From: Burkholderiales bacterium RIFCSPHIGHO2_12_FULL_61_11
GTDB lineage: Bacteria > Pseudomonadota > Gammaproteobacteria > Burkholderiales > Burkholderiaceae_C
Assembly (NCBI GenBank): GCA_001770785.1
Contig: MERZ01000142.1
Span: forward strand, 1 to 8,940
Length of the DNA: 8,940 bases
Direction of reading: 5' to 3'
Made by a program: the position numbers and the translations under genes. The notes below the pieces were generated by a model. The model ran no database searches. It was not told the origin of the DNA and saw only the letters and a program-made list of their open reading frames with translations. Below, piece after piece: positions 6,676 to 8,940 of this stretch (positions within the stretch are counted from its first letter, which is position 1; each line of letters begins with the position of its first letter).

Positions 6676-7854
6676 GTGGTGCGTTTGGCAAGCCGGGCGC
6701 GCCTTGTGGCCGATGGATCGTCGATTCTCCTTGGGCGGCGCTTGGTCGATGGCGTGCTGTTCCCGCTGCTGCTGTTGTCCTTTGCCTATGCGGTGCAGAC
6801 GCTGTTGGCGCGGGCGTTTCCGCTGGCTGTTTTCAAGGTCGCCATTCCGGTGCTGCTGGCGCTGGCGGTGATTCGCCTCGGGGTCAAGGTGCTCCAGGTG
6901 GCGGTTAAAGATACGCCGCTGGTGCGGGCGCTGGAGCGCACCATTTCCTGGCTGGCCTGGATTGCCATGGTGCTCTGGGTCAGCGGCCTGCTGCCCGTTA
7001 TTCTCGGCCAGTTGGACGAAATCAAGTGGAAGGTCGGCGGCTCAACGCTATCGGTGCGCAACATGCTTGAAGGGCTTCTCACGGCCGGTGTGGTGCTCTT
7101 AATCACCCTGTGGATTTCCTCGGCCATCGAATCCCGCGTGCTGCGCTCGGCCACCGGCAGCGAGCTGTCACTGCGCAAGGCGTTCAGCAATGCCACCCGT
7201 GCGGTGCTGATGTTTGTTGGCCTGTTGCTGGCGCTGTCAGTGGTGGGGATTGACCTGACGGCCCTGTCGGTGCTGGGCGGTGCGATTGGCGTGGGCATTG
7301 GCTTTGGCCTGCAAAAGCTCGCTGCCAGTTATGTGAGCGGATTTGTGATGCTGGCTGAACGCAGCGTGCGCATTGGCGACAACGTGCGCATCGACGACTT
7401 TGAAGGGCGCATCACCGACATCAATGCGCGCTACACCGTCATACGCGCCTTGTCGGGACGGGAATCCATCGTACCGAATGAAATGTTCATCAGCAACTGC
7501 ATTGAAAATCTGTCCCTGGCCGATACGCAGTTGCTGCAGTCCACCGTGGTATCGGTGGGCTATGACAGCGACGTCGATCTGGTGATGCGTCTGCTCACCG
7601 ATGCGGCCATCCAACAGGAGCGCGTGCTGTCGGAGCCGGGGCCTGGTGTCAATCTGACCAAGTTTGGCGCTGATGGGCTGGAGTTCACGCTTAATTACTG
7701 GATGACGGACCCCGAAAAGGGCCAGCAGAACCTGCGCTCTCTTGTCAATATTGCCATTCTTCAGTCGCTGCGCCAGCACGGCATCGAAATCCCATTCCCG
7801 CAGCGGGTGATCCATACCCGCCTCAGCGTTGCAGAAGCTGTCAAGCCGTGCTGA
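6676..7854 (+). CDS. MscS-family mechanosensitive ion channel (start uncertain, 5' end interrupted)
   Basis: Small-conductance mechanosensitive channels open under membrane tension to release solutes on osmotic downshock. From GTG at 6676 there are 392 residues. Hydrophobic helices lie at about 22-46, 51-73, 90-110, 130-151, 173-192 and the pore helix 196-216, whose GGAIGVGIGFGLQKLAASYV (201-220) is the MscS TM3 signature. A beta domain follows (AERSVRIGDNVRIDDFEGRI, 228-247; GRESIVPNEMFISN, 261-274) and then the C-terminal cage region (LEFTLNYWMTD, 335-345; GIEIPFPQRVIH, 369-380). No Shine-Dalgarno sequence precedes the GTG, which begins 3 bases after the in-frame TGA at 6670-6672, so expression may rely on reinitiation or be lost. 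The body is intact to its TGA stop. It lies 121 bases after the crotonase stop on the same strand and is possibly co-transcribed. Confidence 0.85.
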   Translation: MVRLASRARLVADGSSILLGRRLVDGVLFPLLLLSFAYAVQTLLARAFPLAVFKVAIPVLLALAVIRLGVKVLQVAVKDTPLVRALERTISWLAWIAMVLWVSGLLPVILGQLDEIKWKVGGSTLSVRNMLEGLLTAGVVLLITLWISSAIESRVLRSATGSELSLRKAFSNATRAVLMFVGLLLALSVVGIDLTALSVLGGAIGVGIGFGLQKLAASYVSGFVMLAERSVRIGDNVRIDDFEGRITDINARYTVIRALSGRESIVPNEMFISNCIENLSLADTQLLQSTVVSVGYDSDVDLVMRLLTDAAIQQERVLSEPGPGVNLTKFGADGLEFTLNYWMTDPEKGQQNLRSLVNIAILQSLRQHGIEIPFPQRVIHTRLSVAEAVKPC

Positions 7855-7935
7855 TGCGGTGGTCGCGGCGGTCTCAATGCTTGACTGCAGCACATCAGTT
7901 ATTCAAGGCGATCAAATTTTCAATAATGAGTCACC

Positions 7936-7941
7936 TATAAT
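7936..7941 (+). promoter_or_regulatory. candidate -10 box of the etfBA promoter
   Basis: A perfect TATAAT lies 145 bases upstream of etfB, in CCTATAATGAAATAG. No good -35 is found at 16-18 bases (CAAATT at 17), so activation or an imperfect -35 would be needed. The flanking gap 7855-8086 contains no gene. Its other small stem (GCCTG/CAGGC, 7989-8002) is too weak to call. A second TAGAAT at 8030-8035 also lacks a -35. Confidence 0.5.
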
Positions 7942-7946
7942 GAAAT

Positions 7947-7960
7947 AGAACGCCCGTTCT
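7947..7960 (+). promoter_or_regulatory. 14-base palindrome at the predicted etfBA start: TetR-type operator candidate
   Basis: AGAACG-CC-CGTTCT is a perfect inverted repeat with 6-base arms, starting 5 bases after TATAAT and so covering the expected transcription start. This is the usual position and size of a TetR-family repressor site. The sequence recalls operators I associate with fatty-acid-degradation regulators (FadP-like) of beta-proteobacteria, whose regulons include ETF genes. Five T residues follow (7960-7964), so it could instead be a weak terminator for the channel gene, but the stem is short. The palindrome is seen; the regulator is inferred. Confidence 0.5.
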
Positions 7961-8042
7961 TTTTCCTGTCAGCCAGCAGGAATCACCCGCCTGCAGTCAG
8001 GCCGCAGCCCCATCAGGAACGCCGCAGCATAGAATGCAAAGC

Positions 8043-8057
8043 TTACGTTAACGTCAA
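8043..8057 (+). promoter_or_regulatory. LiuR-like palindromic site upstream of etfB
   Basis: TTACGTTAACGTCAA contains the perfect palindrome ACGTTAACGT (8045-8054). On the minus strand 8063-8043 reads as three tandem TTRACG hexamers followed by TAA. The element resembles my recollection of the MerR-family LiuR operator of branched-chain amino-acid degradation genes (TTTACGTTnACGTAAA-like). It lies 29 bases before the etfB ATG and 7 bases after a TAGAAT. ETF accepts electrons from acyl-CoA and isovaleryl-CoA dehydrogenases, so such control would make sense. Regulator identity is an inference. Confidence 0.45.
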
Positions 8058-8086
8058 CGTCAATCAATAAACTCTGGAGCCCTGCA

Positions 8087-8836
8087 ATGAAGGTTTTGGT
8101 ACCCGTCAAGCGTGTAGTCGACTACAACGTGAAAGTCCGCGTCAAATCCGATGGCACTGGTGTCGATATCGCCAACGTCAAGATGAGCATGAACCCCTTT
8201 GACGAGATCGCCATCGAAGAGGCAACACGGCTCAGGGAAAAGGGTGTCGTGACCGAAGTCATTGCGGTGAGCTGCGGCGTGCTGCAGTGCCAGGAAACCC
8301 TGCGCACGGCCATGGCGATTGGCGCCGACCGCGCCATCCTGGTGGAGACGGCCGAGGAACTGCAGCCGCTGGCTGTGGCCAAGCTGCTCAAGGCGCTGGT
8401 CGACAAAGAGCAAGCGCAGCTGGTCATTCTGGGAAAGCAAGCGATTGACGATGACTGCAACCAGACGGGCCAGATGTTGGCGGCATTGCTGGGCTGGCCG
8501 CAAGCCACGTTTGCATCGAAGGTGGAAGTGGCCGATGGCAAGGCCACCATCACCCGCGAAATCGATGGCGGCATGGAAACCCTTTCCTTGAGCCTGCCGG
8601 CCGTCATCACGACCGACCTGCGCCTCAATGAGCCGCGTTATGTGACCTTGCCCAATATCATGAAGGCCAAGAAAAAGCAGATGGACAACGTCAAGCCCGA
8701 AGACCTCGGCGTGGACGTCAAGCCGCGCATCAAGACGCTCAAGGTCAGCGAGCCGCCCAAGCGCAGTGCCGGTGTCAAGGTGGCGGATGTCGCCGCCCTG
8801 GTGGACAAACTCAAAAACGAAGCAAAGGTAATCTGA
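8087..8836 (+). CDS. etfB: electron transfer flavoprotein subunit beta
   Basis: EtfB pairs with EtfA to form the FAD- and AMP-containing ETF, which passes electrons from acyl-CoA and related dehydrogenases to ETF:ubiquinone oxidoreductase at the inner membrane. The 249 residues match the family length. Seen are the N-terminal [20 protein letters not shown] (1-20), [16 protein letters not shown] (36-51), [19 protein letters not shown] (64-82), [18 protein letters not shown] (115-132) and the beta-subunit signature with recognition loop [20 protein letters not shown] (177-196). GGAG (8076-8079) lies 7 bases before the ATG. The gene is complete, with TGA at 8834-8836. It is followed after 78 bases by etfA and preceded by a control region with two candidate operators, consistent with induction during fatty-acid or branched-chain amino-acid breakdown. 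Confidence 0.97.
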   Translation: MKVLVPVKRVVDYNVKVRVKSDGTGVDIANVKMSMNPFDEIAIEEATRLREKGVVTEVIAVSCGVLQCQETLRTAMAIGADRAILVETAEELQPLAVAKLLKALVDKEQAQLVILGKQAIDDDCNQTGQMLAALLGWPQATFASKVEVADGKATITREIDGGMETLSLSLPAVITTDLRLNEPRYVTLPNIMKAKKKQMDNVKPEDLGVDVKPRIKTLKVSEPPKRSAGVKVADVAALVDKLKNEAKVI

Positions 8837-8845
8837 AACATTGCG

Positions 8846-8883
8846 GGACAGACCAAGATTTGCAAAGCAAATTTGCTCTGTCC
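8846..8883 (+). repeat. long imperfect hairpin between etfB and etfA (REP-like palindrome candidate)
   Basis: GGACAGA (8846-8852) pairs with TCTGTCC (8877-8883). Inside, after a C-C mismatch, CAA pairs with TTG, then past a bulged G ATTTGC (8858-8863) pairs with GCAAAT (8867-8872) around a loop of three A. That gives 16 base pairs in all within 38 bases. It fills most of the etfB-etfA gap and has no U run, so it is not a terminator. It may protect or separate the two cistrons, or be one copy of a dispersed palindromic repeat. The pairing is seen directly; repeat status needs genome data. Confidence 0.65.
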
Positions 8884-8914
8884 TCAACTGATTAACAATT
8901 TTTTGGAACAAAAA

Positions 8915-8940
8915 ATGACCGCACTTGTAATTGCCGAACA
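8915..8940 (+). CDS. etfA: electron transfer flavoprotein subunit alpha, first codons only
   Basis: The ATG at 8915 opens MTALVIAE and continues past the window edge. This is the characteristic start of beta-proteobacterial EtfA. GGA (8905-8907) lies 7 bases upstream. Position directly after etfB on the same strand supports the call; only eight full codons are visible. EtfA carries the FAD-binding C-terminal domain, which lies outside the window. Confidence 0.85.

Noticed and set aside
7943..7964. AAATAGAACGCCCGTTCTTTTT as a terminator of the channel gene
   Set aside because: The stem is short (5-6 bp) with a tiny loop and lies immediately after a perfect TATAAT, so an operator at a transcription start fits better. 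A weak terminator role is not excluded.
8060..8911. 283-codon minus-strand open frame opposite etfB
   Set aside because: Mirror of etfB that runs through both flanking regulatory elements; no family features.

Overview
The window looks like chromosomal DNA of a GC-rich beta-proteobacterium, most likely Burkholderiales/Comamonadaceae (Polaromonas, Rhodoferax or a relative). This rests on the near-textbook Asd, FimV, MltB and EtfB sequences, on codon use, and on the asd-fimV and etfB-etfA pairings. It is an inference from recalled protein families, not from a search. I see no rRNA, tRNA, CRISPR array, phage gene or insertion sequence.

Left part, minus strand (1-4583): fimV runs off the left edge (607 residues visible: signal peptide, FimV N-terminal domain, LysM, proline/alanine-rich linker, one membrane helix, start of the cytoplasmic domain). 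Upstream of it lies asd (aspartate-semialdehyde dehydrogenase, complete). Asd has an unusual leader with a possible 34-codon, threonine-rich mini-ORF and a perfect 7-bp hairpin. Next is mltB (lytic murein transglycosylase B, complete). These three genes serve cell-envelope assembly: polar hub and type IV pili, the diaminopimelate branch of peptidoglycan precursor supply, and peptidoglycan cleavage.

Divergent junction (4584-4788): between mltB and the plus-strand genes lies what looks like the broken N-terminus of a MoxR-type AAA+ ATPase, frameshifted at an A7 run and cut off before the Walker A motif. It suggests a past deletion between mltB and the deacetylase gene.

Right part, plus strand (4789-8940): a histone-deacetylase-superfamily gene is followed after 8 bases by an ECHDC3-like crotonase that lacks both classical catalytic glutamates. 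Then comes an MscS-family channel whose first membrane helix is interrupted by an in-frame TGA and has no visible start codon. A 232-base regulatory gap follows, with a perfect TATAAT, an adjoining 14-base palindrome and a second palindromic site near the start codon. It drives etfB and etfA (electron transfer flavoprotein), of which etfA is only begun. A long imperfect hairpin sits between etfB and etfA.

No clearly novel multi-gene system is visible. The points most worth following are the interrupted mscS, the moxR remnant, the two candidate operators at etfBA, the etfB-etfA hairpin and the asd leader.
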